The notes: generated from the sequence alone by a model not told the origin. A stretch of DNA of 64,000 nucleotides from Mesonia hippocampi (GCF_014197445.1 NZ_JACIFO010000005.1:174190-238189), one strand, 5' to 3'. Numbered from the stretch's first letter, positions 24,131-33,444 are shown. Made by a program: numbers and translations.

Positions 24131-25645
24131 ATGTCTACTTCAATAGAAAAGTTTATACCACACATACAAGAAGGATATACAACCAAAGGTAATAGCATTG
24201 TTTTAGGGGCTGCTATGCTTAATGGAAAACCTATTGCCGAAGCTCAGGTAAGTATCCCTCTAAAAACAATGAATAGGCATGGGCTTATTGCAGGAGCTAC
24301 AGGTACCGGAAAAACCAAAACCCTACAAATACTAGCAGAAAACCTTTCTGAACAAGGAGTTCCCGTTTTACTAATGGATGTTAAAGGAGATTTAAGCGGA
24401 ATTGCCAAAGCTTCTGAAAGTAATTTTGAAAAACGCCATCAAGCCATTGGCTATCCTCATAAAAGTCAAGCCTCTCCCGTAGAAATATTAAGCATTTCTG
24501 CCCAAAAAGGCGTAAAACTTAGGGCTACCGTAAGTGAATTTGGCCCTGTTTTATTAGCTAGAATATTAGACCTCTCGGAAACCCAAGCAGGCATTTTAGC
24601 CATTCTTTTTAAATACTGTGATGATAACCAATATCCGCTGTTAGATTTAGACGATTTAAAAGAGATTATAAAATACAGCACCGATGAGGGTAAAGAAGAT
24701 TTTGAAAAGGAATACGGGCGAATTTCCAAAGCTTCTACAGGAGCTATTTTACGAAAAATTGTAGCCTTAGAACAACAAGGCGGAAACTTGTTTTTTGGCG
24801 AACCTTCTTTTGAGGTAAAAGATTTACTCAAAAAAACTTACGATAATAAAGCCTTTGTAAATGTAATTAGATTAAACGATATCCAAGACAAACCCAAGTT
24901 GTTTTCTACTTTTATGTTAAGCTTATTGGCAGAAATATACACCACTTTTCCGGAACAAGGCGATAGCGAAAAACCAACTTTGGTACTGTTTATAGATGAG
25001 GCACACCTTATTTTTAAAGAAGCAAGTAGCGCATTACTGGAGCAGATAGAAAGTATTGTTAAATTAATTCGCTCTAAAGGTGTTGGTATTTATTTTGTTA
25101 CCCAAAACCCTACCGATATTCCTTCGGAAGTATTAGGGCAATTAGGTTTAAAAATACAACACGCCCTTCGTGCTTTTACAGCCAAAGACCGAAAAGCTAT
25201 TAAACTTACTGCACAAAACTATCCGCTTTCTGATTTTTATACCACAGAAACCATAATTACAGAACTTGGTATTGGTGAAGCTCTCGTAACGGCCTTAAAC
25301 GAAAAAGGAAAACCAACTCCTCTTGCTGCTACTATGCTACGTGCTCCAATGAGTAGAATGGATATTTTAACCCCTGAAGAACTTAACGGCCTTATCGATA
25401 ACTCTGCATTGGTTAAAAAATACAACAGCCCTATAAATAGAGAAAGTGCCGCTGAGCTTTTAAAAGAAAAAATACGACTTGCCTCACAGGAGGAAAACAA
25501 GAAAAAAGCTAAAGAAGAACGAGAAACCTTAGCTAAAAATTCTAAAAAGGAAAACAAAACTCAAGATGCCATTTTAAAAGTACTTACCAGCGCTACTTTT
25601 ATTCGAGGAGCGCTAAGTATTTTAAATAAAATGATTAAACGTTAA
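24131..25645 (+). CDS. HerA-like ATP-binding protein (DUF853 family)
   Basis: A 504-residue cytosolic P-loop ATPase of the HerA/FtsK superfamily, DUF853 type. Seen: Walker A GATGTGKT (55-62), the LMDVKGDLSG segment, Walker B LVLFIDEAHLIF (about 280), GVGIYFVTQNPTDIPSEVLGQLG (sensor-like Asn) and ALRAFTAKDRKAIK with arginines suitable as finger. Near the C-terminus a charged helix (EEERETLAK-like stretch, about 440-475) precedes a short hydrophobic end. Members form hexameric ring motors; their physiological role is unsettled, though DNA translocation has been suggested for the superfamily. No NurA nuclease or restriction partner is adjacent, so defence use is not supported by context. Convergent with the symporter gene (4-bp gap). 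Confidence 0.87.
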   Translation: MSTSIEKFIPHIQEGYTTKGNSIVLGAAMLNGKPIAEAQVSIPLKTMNRHGLIAGATGTGKTKTLQILAENLSEQGVPVLLMDVKGDLSGIAKASESNFEKRHQAIGYPHKSQASPVEILSISAQKGVKLRATVSEFGPVLLARILDLSETQAGILAILFKYCDDNQYPLLDLDDLKEIIKYSTDEGKEDFEKEYGRISKASTGAILRKIVALEQQGGNLFFGEPSFEVKDLLKKTYDNKAFVNVIRLNDIQDKPKLFSTFMLSLLAEIYTTFPEQGDSEKPTLVLFIDEAHLIFKEASSALLEQIESIVKLIRSKGVGIYFVTQNPTDIPSEVLGQLGLKIQHALRAFTAKDRKAIKLTAQNYPLSDFYTTETIITELGIGEALVTALNEKGKPTPLAATMLRAPMSRMDILTPEELNGLIDNSALVKKYNSPINRESAAELLKEKIRLASQEENKKKAKEERETLAKNSKKENKTQDAILKVLTSATFIRGALSILNKMIKR

Positions 25646-25649
25646 CAGC

Positions 25650-26972
25650 TTATTTCTTTTCTTTTGATATGGGGTGATAATTATCGTCCCATTTTTTTTC
25701 TGTTGGGCAGTCGTTAAGCTTCCCTACAGATTTCCCTACAATCATAGACACTGCTGCATCTCCAGTAACATTTACCGTTGTTCTGCACATATCTAAAGGT
25801 CTATCTACTGCAAAAATCAATGCTAAACCTGCTTCGGGAATCCCTGCTTGCGCAAGCACAATTACCAACATTACCATACCAGCTCCTGGCACTGCTGCCG
25901 ATCCAATAGCTGCAAGTGTTGCCGTTGCAATAATACCTAGCTGTGTACCGAAAGATAAATCCATCCCAAAAGCTTGCGCTATAAATACGGCTGCTACTGC
26001 CTGATAAAGGCTGGTTCCGTCCATATTGATGGTAGCTCCTATGGGCAATACAAAACTAGACACCTCTTTTTCTACGCCTAAATGCTCTTCTACACGCTCC
26101 ATCGTTACCGGAAGTGTTGCTGCACTAGAACTGGTTGAAAAAGCTAATAATTGAGCTGGTGATATTCCGTTTACAAAAAACCTAGGCGTTTTTTTGGTAA
26201 ACACCCAAACCAATAAAATGTAAATAAGAATCATTAATAACAAGCCTATTATCACACTTAACGCATACATCCCCAATGCCTTAAATAAATCTGTACTAGG
26301 CGATTCTACCACCAAAGCTGCTAACAGCGCAAAAACACCATAAGGTGCTGCCAGCATTATAATGTCTATTAATTTTAGGATGACTTCATTAAATCCATCA
26401 AAAAAATCTTTAACAGGTTTTGCTTGTTGTTCTGGGATTAAAATAAGTCCTATTCCAAAAAATATAGCGAAGAAAATAACCTGTAACATATTGGTATTTT
26501 TACTTGCTGCCCCCACTATGTTAGACGGCACAATATCTACCAAACTTTGCAGCGGCCCGGCTTCTTTTTGTCTTTTAGCATCGGCTTGTTTAGATTGAGC
26601 ATCGCTACTATAGTTTGTAATAAGCTCTTGGCGAGTTTCCTCTGTTATAGACTTTCCGGGTTGTATTGTATTAACCACTAGTAAACCTATACTTACCGCA
26701 ATTACGGTTGTCCCCATATAGGCTCCAATAGTTCTAAATCCCATTAAGGAAAGTTTAGAAATATCTTTTAAATCTGAAACTCCTTTAATTAACGAAGCTA
26801 ATATTAAGGGAACTGCAATAAGCTTTAAAAGGTTGATAAAGATAGTTCCAAAAGGTTTTACCCAGTCGCTAATAAAGCTGGAACCCCAGCTAAAATTACT
26901 ACAAATTAAGGCAAAAAGCACCCCTAAAACCATTCCTAATAATATCTGCCAATGCAGTGCTAGTTTCTTCAT
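25650..26972 (-). CDS. Dicarboxylate/amino acid:cation symporter
   Basis: A 440-residue member of the DAACS (GltP/DctA/GltPh) family, which import glutamate, aspartate or C4-dicarboxylates with Na+ or H+. Seen: the serine-rich re-entrant hairpin STSSSAATLPVTMERVEE, the NMDGTSLYQAVAAVFIAQ motif that helps bind cation, the second hairpin AAIGSAAVPGAGMVML, and DRPLDMCRTTVNVTGDAA with the substrate-binding Asp, Arg and Asn. About eight membrane helices. It starts 18 bp after aroC and is probably co-transcribed. The substrate cannot be fixed; the Arg in DMCRTTVN favours an acidic substrate. Confidence 0.92.
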   Translation of the reverse strand: MKKLALHWQILLGMVLGVLFALICSNFSWGSSFISDWVKPFGTIFINLLKLIAVPLILASLIKGVSDLKDISKLSLMGFRTIGAYMGTTVIAVSIGLLVVNTIQPGKSITEETRQELITNYSSDAQSKQADAKRQKEAGPLQSLVDIVPSNIVGAASKNTNMLQVIFFAIFFGIGLILIPEQQAKPVKDFFDGFNEVILKLIDIIMLAAPYGVFALLAALVVESPSTDLFKALGMYALSVIIGLLLMILIYILLVWVFTKKTPRFFVNGISPAQLLAFSTSSSAATLPVTMERVEEHLGVEKEVSSFVLPIGATINMDGTSLYQAVAAVFIAQAFGMDLSFGTQLGIIATATLAAIGSAAVPGAGMVMLVIVLAQAGIPEAGLALIFAVDRPLDMCRTTVNVTGDAAVSMIVGKSVGKLNDCPTEKKWDDNYHPISKEKK

Positions 26973-26990
26973 CTTCTGTTTCCGTTTTTC

Positions 26991-28052
26991 TTACAATTGT
27001 GTTTTTCTTATTAAATAATAATCTACCAATACCAAAGCTGCCATAGCCTCTACAATAGGAATTGCTCTTGGCACCACACACGGGTCATGCCGCCCTTTCC
27101 CTATTATTTCAACTTTTTCGGCATTTGTATTTATAGATGCTTGTGCCTGCATTATGGTAGCTACAGGCTTAAATGCTACGTCAAAATAAATTGGCATTCC
27201 ATTAGAAATACCGCCTTGTATGCCGCCACTATAATTAGTTTGTGTAGTTCCGTCCTCATTAAAAATATCGTTATGCTGACTCCCTAATAATTTTGTCCCT
27301 TCAAAACCACTCCCGTATGCAAAACCCTTTACGGCATTGATAGAGAGCATTGCTTTAGCAAATTCTGCCTGTAATTTATCAAACACAGGCTCGCCTAGAG
27401 CTAAAGGAACATTTTCGATAACGCAATGTACTATCCCGCCAATGGTATCGCCTTGTTTCCTGATGTTTTTTATATAAGCTTCCATTGTTTGTGCAAGCTT
27501 TTTATCGGGGCAACGCACTGGATTTTTCTCAATTTCGGTAAAATCTACCTGGTGTTTATCTGCTTCAAAAACAACCGTTCCAATAGCTTTTGTATAGGCT
27601 GTAATTTTTATTTCTGGGATAACCTGCTTGGCAATAGCTCCTGCTACTACCCTACAAGCAGTTTCTCTGGCACTAGCGCGCCCGCCACCTCGATAATCTC
27701 TAAATCCGTATTTCTTATCGTAGGTGAAATCTGCATGACTCGGACGATAAACTTCCTTTATGTGACTGTAATCTTTAGATTTTTGGTTGGTATTTTCAAT
27801 TATAAAACCAATAGGCGTTCCGGTAGTTTTTCCTTCAAAAACTCCCGATAGAAATCTAACCTCATCGGCTTCTTTACGTTGTGTTACAATAGAAGATTGC
27901 CCTGGCTTTCGGCGGTTTAATTCTTGCTGAATTCTATTAAAGTCTAAACAAATACCAGCGGGACAACCATCTATAACTCCGCCAATGGCCTCTCCATGAG
28001 ATTCGCCAAAAGTGGTAAGTTTAAATATGTTTCCGAATGTATTTCCTGGCAT
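26991..28052 (-). CDS. aroC: Chorismate synthase
   Basis: Last step of the shikimate pathway: 5-enolpyruvylshikimate-3-phosphate to chorismate, using reduced FMN. The 353-residue length is standard. Signatures: [19 protein letters not shown] (signature 1), [26 protein letters not shown] (signature 2; seen as [17 protein letters not shown]) and [16 protein letters not shown] (signature 3). A matching -7 box lies 16-23 bp upstream. It is followed on the same transcript by the symporter gene. Confidence 0.97.
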   Translation of the reverse strand: MPGNTFGNIFKLTTFGESHGEAIGGVIDGCPAGICLDFNRIQQELNRRKPGQSSIVTQRKEADEVRFLSGVFEGKTTGTPIGFIIENTNQKSKDYSHIKEVYRPSHADFTYDKKYGFRDYRGGGRASARETACRVVAGAIAKQVIPEIKITAYTKAIGTVVFEADKHQVDFTEIEKNPVRCPDKKLAQTMEAYIKNIRKQGDTIGGIVHCVIENVPLALGEPVFDKLQAEFAKAMLSINAVKGFAYGSGFEGTKLLGSQHNDIFNEDGTTQTNYSGGIQGGISNGMPIYFDVAFKPVATIMQAQASINTNAEKVEIIGKGRHDPCVVPRAIPIVEAMAALVLVDYYLIRKTQL

Positions 28053-28067
28053 TGTTTAATATTTCAA

Positions 28068-28075
28068 CAAATATA
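28068..28075 (-). promoter_or_regulatory. Predicted -7 box of aroC
   Basis: TATATTTG on the minus strand matches TAnnTTTG, 16 bp before the aroC ATG. No -33 element at the usual spacing. Confidence 0.4.
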
Positions 28076-28232
28076 ATTTTTTTAAGCAAAATTTTAAGGG
28101 TTTATTGGGATTTAGCCAAAAACAACCTCTGCAAGCCTTTAGTATTCATAATACAAACTTTACACAAGCGTAAGTTATACTTAATCTAATTGTGAAAATT
28201 GTTAATTTAATTTGTAAAAAGGATTAATAGTT

Positions 28233-29072
28233 TTGAAAAAACGCAATATAGATTTAGTGGTAATTTCTGATGTACACCTAGGAACTTTTGGGTGTCATGC
28301 TAAAGAATTATTGCTTTATCTTGATAGTATCTCTCCTAAACACCTTATTTTAAATGGTGATATTGTAGACATTTGGCAATTTAGAAAGCGTTATTTTCCT
28401 AAAACGCATTTAGAGGTCATCAAGAAAATTATCGACTTGTCTGCACAAGGCACTCGAGTAACTTATATTACAGGAAACCACGATGAAATGCTCCGTAAAT
28501 TTAGCGATGTTTCTATGGGGCGTATTGCTATTGTAGATAAGCTTGTGCTAGAATTAGATGGCAAAAAAGCCTGGTTTTTTCATGGAGATGTTTTTGATGC
28601 TTCCATACAAAATGCAAAATGGTTGGCTAAGTTAGGCGGCTGGGGCTACGATGTGCTTATTTTACTTAATAGGTTTGTAAATTGGTGGCTTTTAAAGTTT
28701 AAACAAGAAAAATTTTCGCTCTCCAAAAAAATAAAAAACAGCGTAAAGAAAGCAGTAAAACACATTCAAGATTTTGAACAAGTAGCTGCAGAATTAGCAA
28801 TAGATAACGGGTATAAATATGTGATTTGCGGACACATACACCAACCCCAAGTAGTACGCAAGGTAACAAAAAATGGCACTTGCCTCTATTTAAATTCTGG
28901 AGATTGGGTAGAAAACCTCACGGCGCTAGAATACCATAAAAAACGTTGGGAACTGATAAATTTTAACCCCGAAGATTACAAAAACAAACCCAAAATAACT
29001 ACCGATACCGATAATACTGTAAAGAGTATGCTCGCTGCAATTACCATTACACAAAAAACAGCTGTTAAATAA
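28233..29072 (+). CDS. LpxH-like UDP-2,3-diacylglucosamine diphosphatase
   Basis: A 279-residue calcineurin-type metallophosphoesterase. Metal-binding motifs are complete: ISDVHLG, NGDIVDIW, GNHDE, FHGDVFD and CGHIHQPQ. Bacteroidota lipid A synthesis uses such enzymes to cleave UDP-2,3-diacylglucosamine to lipid X and UMP on the cytoplasmic side of the membrane. The middle segment (LLILLNRFVNWWLLKFK-like, about 140-160) is hydrophobic and fits membrane association. It starts at TTG; no ATG precedes the first strand, and AAGGA lies 9-13 bases upstream, which may decide the start. Homologs are annotated as LpxH-type; activity has not been inferred beyond the family. Confidence 0.85.
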   Translation: MKKRNIDLVVISDVHLGTFGCHAKELLLYLDSISPKHLILNGDIVDIWQFRKRYFPKTHLEVIKKIIDLSAQGTRVTYITGNHDEMLRKFSDVSMGRIAIVDKLVLELDGKKAWFFHGDVFDASIQNAKWLAKLGGWGYDVLILLNRFVNWWLLKFKQEKFSLSKKIKNSVKKAVKHIQDFEQVAAELAIDNGYKYVICGHIHQPQVVRKVTKNGTCLYLNSGDWVENLTALEYHKKRWELINFNPEDYKNKPKITTDTDNTVKSMLAAITITQKTAVK

Positions 29073-29136
29073 CTGTTTTGTAAGCTAAAAACCCTTTCAA
29101 TAAAAATAATTTTTTATACTTTATTATATTCCAGCT

Positions 29137-30324
29137 TTATTTTCTGTGTTTTAAAAGCATATAACCTAAAGCGATAAACGCAATACCTCCTATGCTATAC
29201 ATTACCTCGGGTATGTTATCAATTCTACTTTGGTAATACCAGCCCGAAAATAAAGCGCCTAATCCTATTCCTGCTTCTAGTGCAATATACATCGTTGCTA
29301 CTGCCTTACCTCGTGCATGTTTTAGGCTCATATCTATTGTCCAAGCATTTAATGAAGGAGATAACACTCCCATAGCAATTCCGTATAAAATAGCTCCTGA
29401 GATAAATAACATTACCGATGTTGCCAAACCTAATAATAACATAGCTATGACTAAAACTACCAGTCCGATAATAATTACTATTTTCCGTCCGTAATAATCA
29501 GAAGCTTTTCCCGCTACAAACCTCACCAATAATGATGAAACTGTAAAAACTATAAAAAACATTCCTTTATTTGCTATTCCTAAGTAAGCTGTCCAATCGG
29601 GTATCAAGGTAAGTATTACCCCAAACGAACTATAAACCAATAATACCACAAAGGCTGCAGGTAAAACTTCTGTAGCTATAATCTCATTTCTATTAATACG
29701 TAATAAAGCCCATTTAAATTTTTGTTTAGGCTGTAATGTTTCCTTCATGTTTAAAATAACCAGCATCGACATGAAAGCGCAGATAGAAGAAGCATAAAAT
29801 AGTACATCATACGTATAATTCATTTTTATAAAACTCCCAACAGCAGGGCCAATTGCCATCCCTGTACTATAAAATAAGCTTTGCATACCAATAGCAGCTC
29901 CCCAAGATTTTGCCGGAGTTATATCGGCAACATAAGCAGAAGTAGCAGTAGGTTTAAAGCCTGTTGAAAAACCATGAAACAATCGCAACAACAAAAATCC
30001 TAATACGGTATTTGCCATTGGGTACAACATTCCACATAGTACACAAACTATGGTTCCAAATATCATAACAGGCAACCTGCCAATTGTATCGGTAAGTTTC
30101 CCACTAAAAGGACGAGATAAACCTGCAGTAAGAGTAAACAACGAAATAATAAAACCTATATACTTTGCTCCGCCCATAGTAGTAAGGTAAGCGGGCAACT
30201 CTGGAATAAGCATATTATAACTTGCAGAAAAAAGCAACGAGCTCAAACAAATTAAACCTAACTTTAGGTTATATACAGGGTGAGCACTGCTTGATATAAA
30301 AGTTTTAGGTCTTATTTTATTCAC
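29137..30324 (-). CDS. MFS transporter
   Basis: A 395-residue major-facilitator protein with 12 predicted helices. It carries the loop 2-3 motif (GKLTDTIGRLPVMI) and its repeat between helices 8 and 9 (GKASDYYGRKIVII). The helix-5 segment SLFYSTGMAIGPAVGSF is close to the drug-antiporter signature GxxxGPxxGG. An exporter of drugs or metabolites is likely; the substrate is unknown. The upstream 259-bp gap contains a 13-bp perfect inverted repeat that could act as operator or attenuator. Confidence 0.88.
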   Translation of the reverse strand: MNKIRPKTFISSSAHPVYNLKLGLICLSSLLFSASYNMLIPELPAYLTTMGGAKYIGFIISLFTLTAGLSRPFSGKLTDTIGRLPVMIFGTIVCVLCGMLYPMANTVLGFLLLRLFHGFSTGFKPTATSAYVADITPAKSWGAAIGMQSLFYSTGMAIGPAVGSFIKMNYTYDVLFYASSICAFMSMLVILNMKETLQPKQKFKWALLRINRNEIIATEVLPAAFVVLLVYSSFGVILTLIPDWTAYLGIANKGMFFIVFTVSSLLVRFVAGKASDYYGRKIVIIIGLVVLVIAMLLLGLATSVMLFISGAILYGIAMGVLSPSLNAWTIDMSLKHARGKAVATMYIALEAGIGLGALFSGWYYQSRIDNIPEVMYSIGGIAFIALGYMLLKHRK

Positions 30325-30407
30325 TTACGAAGTATTTGTAGTTTAATTTCAACAAAACAATAAATTGATATTTACAGCAAAGTAACAACAATCTATTTTC
30401 CTTAAAA

Positions 30408-30442
30408 AGGATAAACATTTCTTATTTAAAAATGTTTATCCT
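30408..30442. repeat. 13-bp perfect inverted repeat upstream of the MFS gene
   Basis: AGGATAAACATTT (30408-30420) and AAATGTTTATCCT (30430-30442) are perfect complements with a 9-nt loop. On the minus strand it is followed by five U residues, so it may be a leader attenuator for the MFS gene (start 30324); it could also be an operator. The rest of the gap 30325-30583 is AT-rich and holds no recognisable gene. Confidence 0.6.
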
Positions 30443-30583
30443 AAAAACACTTTTTCTAAATAATATTTTTATTACATTAGTATATTTACTAACTATTTAT
30501 TAAATTTTTATCAAAAAACATACATCATTTAAACACAGAACAACCACTATTCTAATTATTTCTCACAAAAAAATCTACAATAA

Positions 30584-31210
30584 ATGAAAAAAATAACTTT
30601 CCTCCTGTCTTGCTTTCTATTCCTAGCAATTAACCTGCTACAAGCCCAAGAAAAAGAAGAAACATCTAAATTTAATATAATTGGGTATGGTGGAATTGGC
30701 TACGGAATTGTAGAAAACAACAACCAACCTAACTATAACCTAAACAGTAATAACGGAGAAATCCTCTTGAATTACAAGCTTAATCAAAAATTTGGAGTAG
30801 CAACAGGAATAGGCTTTAACGAATTGTCGGGTAACGGTTTTAATTCAGCGGGAAACTTTTATCATGAAAGAAGCTTACTAAAAATCCCAGCACTAGTTAC
30901 GTTAAACGCTAAAATAGCTGAAAACATAAAAATAGTAGGAAACTTAGGTTTTTACACACAAACCATTATTAAAGACGAATATAGATTTTTAAACAACACC
31001 CAAAAAGATATTTATGAAGGATGGAATTTTGGAGCGCAGATTGGATTGGGCTTTTTATATGAACTTTTTGACAACTTTTACGCTGGGATAAACCTCAACA
31101 GCCAATCTGATTTTAATAAATTTAAAACCGCTAAAAATGCAGTTATAAATGATAAACAAAAAATCAAAAGTCAAAACTCAATTGGGATAATGTTCTTCGT
31201 TAATTTATAA
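30584..31210 (+). CDS. Outer membrane beta-barrel protein
   Basis: A 208-residue protein with a signal peptide (ending near LLQAQEKEET). The mature part consists of amphipathic strands with aromatic and Gly residues (FNIIGYGGIGYGIVENNN, KFGVATGIGFNELSG, NFGAQIGLGFLYELFDNFYAGINLNSQS) and ends NSIGIMFFVNL, a typical outer-membrane C-terminus. This fits the small OmpW/PorT-like beta-barrel group (8 strands). Function unknown. It is the first of three exported small proteins on the same strand; gaps of 53 and 185 bp leave operon structure uncertain. Confidence 0.78.
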   Translation: MKKITFLLSCFLFLAINLLQAQEKEETSKFNIIGYGGIGYGIVENNNQPNYNLNSNNGEILLNYKLNQKFGVATGIGFNELSGNGFNSAGNFYHERSLLKIPALVTLNAKIAENIKIVGNLGFYTQTIIKDEYRFLNNTQKDIYEGWNFGAQIGLGFLYELFDNFYAGINLNSQSDFNKFKTAKNAVINDKQKIKSQNSIGIMFFVNL

Positions 31211-31263
31211 ACTATAAAACCTAGCCTTTTCATGTAAATATTGCATTCCCTAAACCTCATATT

Positions 31264-31911
31264 ATGAAAAATATACTTTACTTTTTCCTATTCATTATTC
31301 CTTTTTTTAGTTTTTCTCAAGAAAGCATCAAACTAACATATAAGGCTCCTAAAAGCGCTGAAACCAAAATGTATAACGCCCTTAATGATATTATACTTCT
31401 TTCCATAACCACCGAAGACCTAAATGCTAAAGGGAAAAAATTCCTACTCAGGAAAGAAGAAATCATCAATGGGAAAGTAAAAAGAAACGACAGCCTACTT
31501 TCTTGTAAAACAATAACCCGCCCCATAATTACCGGTAAAGACACCTTAAACTATGTAGTTAATGCCTGTAATAGCACACAATTTTTTGAAAGCCTAGAGA
31601 AACAAGAAATCATATTTGGAGGAAAATTTATAAACGATTCTATCAAAATAATCATCAACTACCCAGGCATTAGCATTAGAAGCAAACTAAAAGCAGATGA
31701 CAGTTTTGTGCTGATGGCACTGCAGGAAGAAGACAAAGAAGGCTCGTTTGAACTAACAACAGGTGAAGAATTTCCTATTATCGCATTAACACCACCAATT
31801 AAAGGCAACGGATATTCCTCCTACTGCCTTATAGACAATACAGAAATAAAGAATTTTTATACCGAGTATAACATTGAAAGGTATTATGTTTACTACCTTA
31901 CCATAAAATAA
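31264..31911 (+). CDS. Hypothetical exported protein (215 aa)
   Basis: A 215-residue protein with a signal peptide (MKNILYFFLFIIPFFSFSQ). The rest is a mix of charged helices and strands, with two Cys (SLLSCKTITRP and VVNACNSTQF) that could form a disulfide and SSYCLIDN with a third. I recognise no family. It lies 53 bp after the beta-barrel gene. Genes of this kind vary between flavobacterial strains. Nothing in the sequence points to catalysis. Confidence 0.6.
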   Translation: MKNILYFFLFIIPFFSFSQESIKLTYKAPKSAETKMYNALNDIILLSITTEDLNAKGKKFLLRKEEIINGKVKRNDSLLSCKTITRPIITGKDTLNYVVNACNSTQFFESLEKQEIIFGGKFINDSIKIIINYPGISIRSKLKADDSFVLMALQEEDKEGSFELTTGEEFPIIALTPPIKGNGYSSYCLIDNTEIKNFYTEYNIERYYVYYLTIK

Positions 31912-32096
31912 TTTTTTTACAACTTATACAACACAAAGTAAATCTAAAATACACTCAAAGCATATCTGATATTTTTTACAAAAAGAACAGAAACAATCCA
32001 AATTATTAACATAAATCAATAAAATCTAATATCTGTTAAATGTTTATTACTAAAAAGTAATATATATTTGAGGATATATAGAAGTTACCCACAATT

Positions 32097-32726
32097 ATGA
32101 AAAAAATCCTGCTAACATTTATAATAGGAATATTAATTCTCTCTTGTTCAGCCACCAAAACTGGAAAAGACAAAACAAAATACTTCGATGAAAATAATGT
32201 TGAAATTAGTAAATCTAAATTCGACCGAATTCGATCAACAAATAAATTGTTGGACATTCCAGGAGATTCAATTAATCATAAAAAACTGACTTTAAGAGAA
32301 AAACGAGGGAAAATAAATGACAGAAAAAGCCTTGAATTATTACTTGAGAAAAGCACAAATACAGAATTAGACTCAAACAAACCTATTGTTATAATATACT
32401 ATCCTGGAAAAGACCCCTGTAACAGTAGCGGAACAACTAAACCCGAATGGATTAAAAGTTGGTATAAACAATTAGAAGACGGATTAAATCAAATCGCTGA
32501 AGTAAAGCCTTTATACATATTTAAAGATAACGATGGACTTGAAAAATACAATGGGATTTTAAGTTGGAAAAAAGACCCTGAAAAAACTATTGAAAGATTA
32601 TTTTTTGAAAATCATTATCCTTGTAGCAGTTTTGTAGTTATTTCTAAAAATGGTGATTACATAAGTTACTTTGGGGAATTTGGAAATGAATATGTTTGGG
32701 AAGCAACTCAACTTATGAATAAATAA
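32097..32726 (+). CDS. Hypothetical lipoprotein (209 aa)
   Basis: The N-terminus MKKILLTFIIGILILSCSATK is a lipoprotein signal with lipobox ILSC and acylated Cys17. After a charged linker, residues about 95-205 (PIVIIYYPGKDPCNSSGTTK, SSFVVISKNGDYISYFGEF) are arranged like a thioredoxin fold: a strand, a Cys-containing loop, and a late strand-turn-strand with ISKNG. Only one Cys sits at the loop (PCNSSG), so classical disulfide exchange is unlikely. I cannot name a family. It ends in a run of AATA repeats that includes its stop codon. Possible periplasmic or surface role; inference. Confidence 0.6.
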   Translation: MKKILLTFIIGILILSCSATKTGKDKTKYFDENNVEISKSKFDRIRSTNKLLDIPGDSINHKKLTLREKRGKINDRKSLELLLEKSTNTELDSNKPIVIIYYPGKDPCNSSGTTKPEWIKSWYKQLEDGLNQIAEVKPLYIFKDNDGLEKYNGILSWKKDPEKTIERLFFENHYPCSSFVVISKNGDYISYFGEFGNEYVWEATQLMNK

Positions 32727-32740
32727 ATAAATAAATAAAT
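32717..32740. repeat. Short tandem AATA repeat at the end of a lipoprotein gene
   Basis: About five to six copies of AATA run through the stop codon of the 209-aa lipoprotein gene and beyond. Change in copy number would not alter the product much, since the stop (TAA) recurs in the repeat. Confidence 0.8.
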
Positions 32741-32928
32741 ACGTTTTACAGCACCAATACCCCTCGCACAAACCCATAACTTAATTAAGTAGGTAAAAAA
32801 CTAAACCCCTTTTAAGCTTGACACAACCTTCTTTTTTAAACATAAAAAGTTACCTATCGTTGAAGCTAATACCTCAATACAATCGCCACATCTGTCAAAG
32901 CATTATAAGTAATTAAAAACAAACCTAG
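32741..32928. other. Intergenic region without recognised gene
   Basis: 188 bp of mixed AT-rich sequence before the Coq4-like gene. No hairpin, promoter match or small gene was recognised. Confidence 0.4.
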
Positions 32929-33444
32929 ATGAATACAAGTCTAACAATCAACCAGTCAGCTTCCTCAAGATACAAGGTAGCCGAGATGTTAATTGAATTA
33001 TTAAAAATCTACCTTGTAATAGTACCTCTTCAAGTTTTATTTAAAAGAAGGCTAAAAAAATCTCGAACTCTCTTGGAAAAATGTAGCGAAAACACCATTG
33101 GCAGCGATATATTAAAAATGCTCAAAGAAAATAACCTTGATGTAATTCCTTTTTACGAAGAACATGACTTAAAACATTTAGTACTTAATTATGGGATGAC
33201 CTCTGAGGAAGAAATTAAAATGCAGGCGTTTTTATTTGGAAATGGAGATCGAAGTATTTCATGTCTATTGTTTTTATTCTCTGGCATTATTATGCCGTCA
33301 GCTTGGAGCAAATTTTATAAAGAATACAAAAGAGGAAAATTATCGCCTGATATCTCAAATTTAAAACTTGAAAAATGTAAAAATTTATCAACAGCTAACT
33401 TAAAATACAAATATCAAAACCACTTATATAGGAATAACAATTAG
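32929..33444 (+). CDS. Coq4-like protein
   Basis: A 171-residue soluble or peripheral protein, helical throughout. Residues 79-95 contain HDLKH followed after 11 residues by Glu95 (H79, D80, H83, E95), the HDxxH-x11-E metal motif that defines the Coq4 family. A membrane-facing hydrophobic stretch (about 103-127, ISCLLFLFSGIIMPSAW) follows, as in Coq4. In eukaryotes and ubiquinone-making bacteria Coq4 takes part in coenzyme Q synthesis (C1 decarboxylation/hydroxylation). Flavobacteria are expected to make menaquinone and no other ubiquinone gene is in view, so the role here must differ. Identification rests on the motif and hydrophobic layout. It stands alone, 106 bp before the TetR gene. Confidence 0.65.
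   Translation: MNTSLTINQSASSRYKVAEMLIELLKIYLVIVPLQVLFKRRLKKSRTLLEKCSENTIGSDILKMLKENNLDVIPFYEEHDLKHLVLNYGMTSEEEIKMQAFLFGNGDRSISCLLFLFSGIIMPSAWSKFYKEYKRGKLSPDISNLKLEKCKNLSTANLKYKYQNHLYRNNN

Noticed and set aside
24131..25645. Phage-defence system built on the HerA-like ATPase
   Set aside because: No nuclease, methylase or other defence gene is adjacent; neighbours are metabolic and transport genes.
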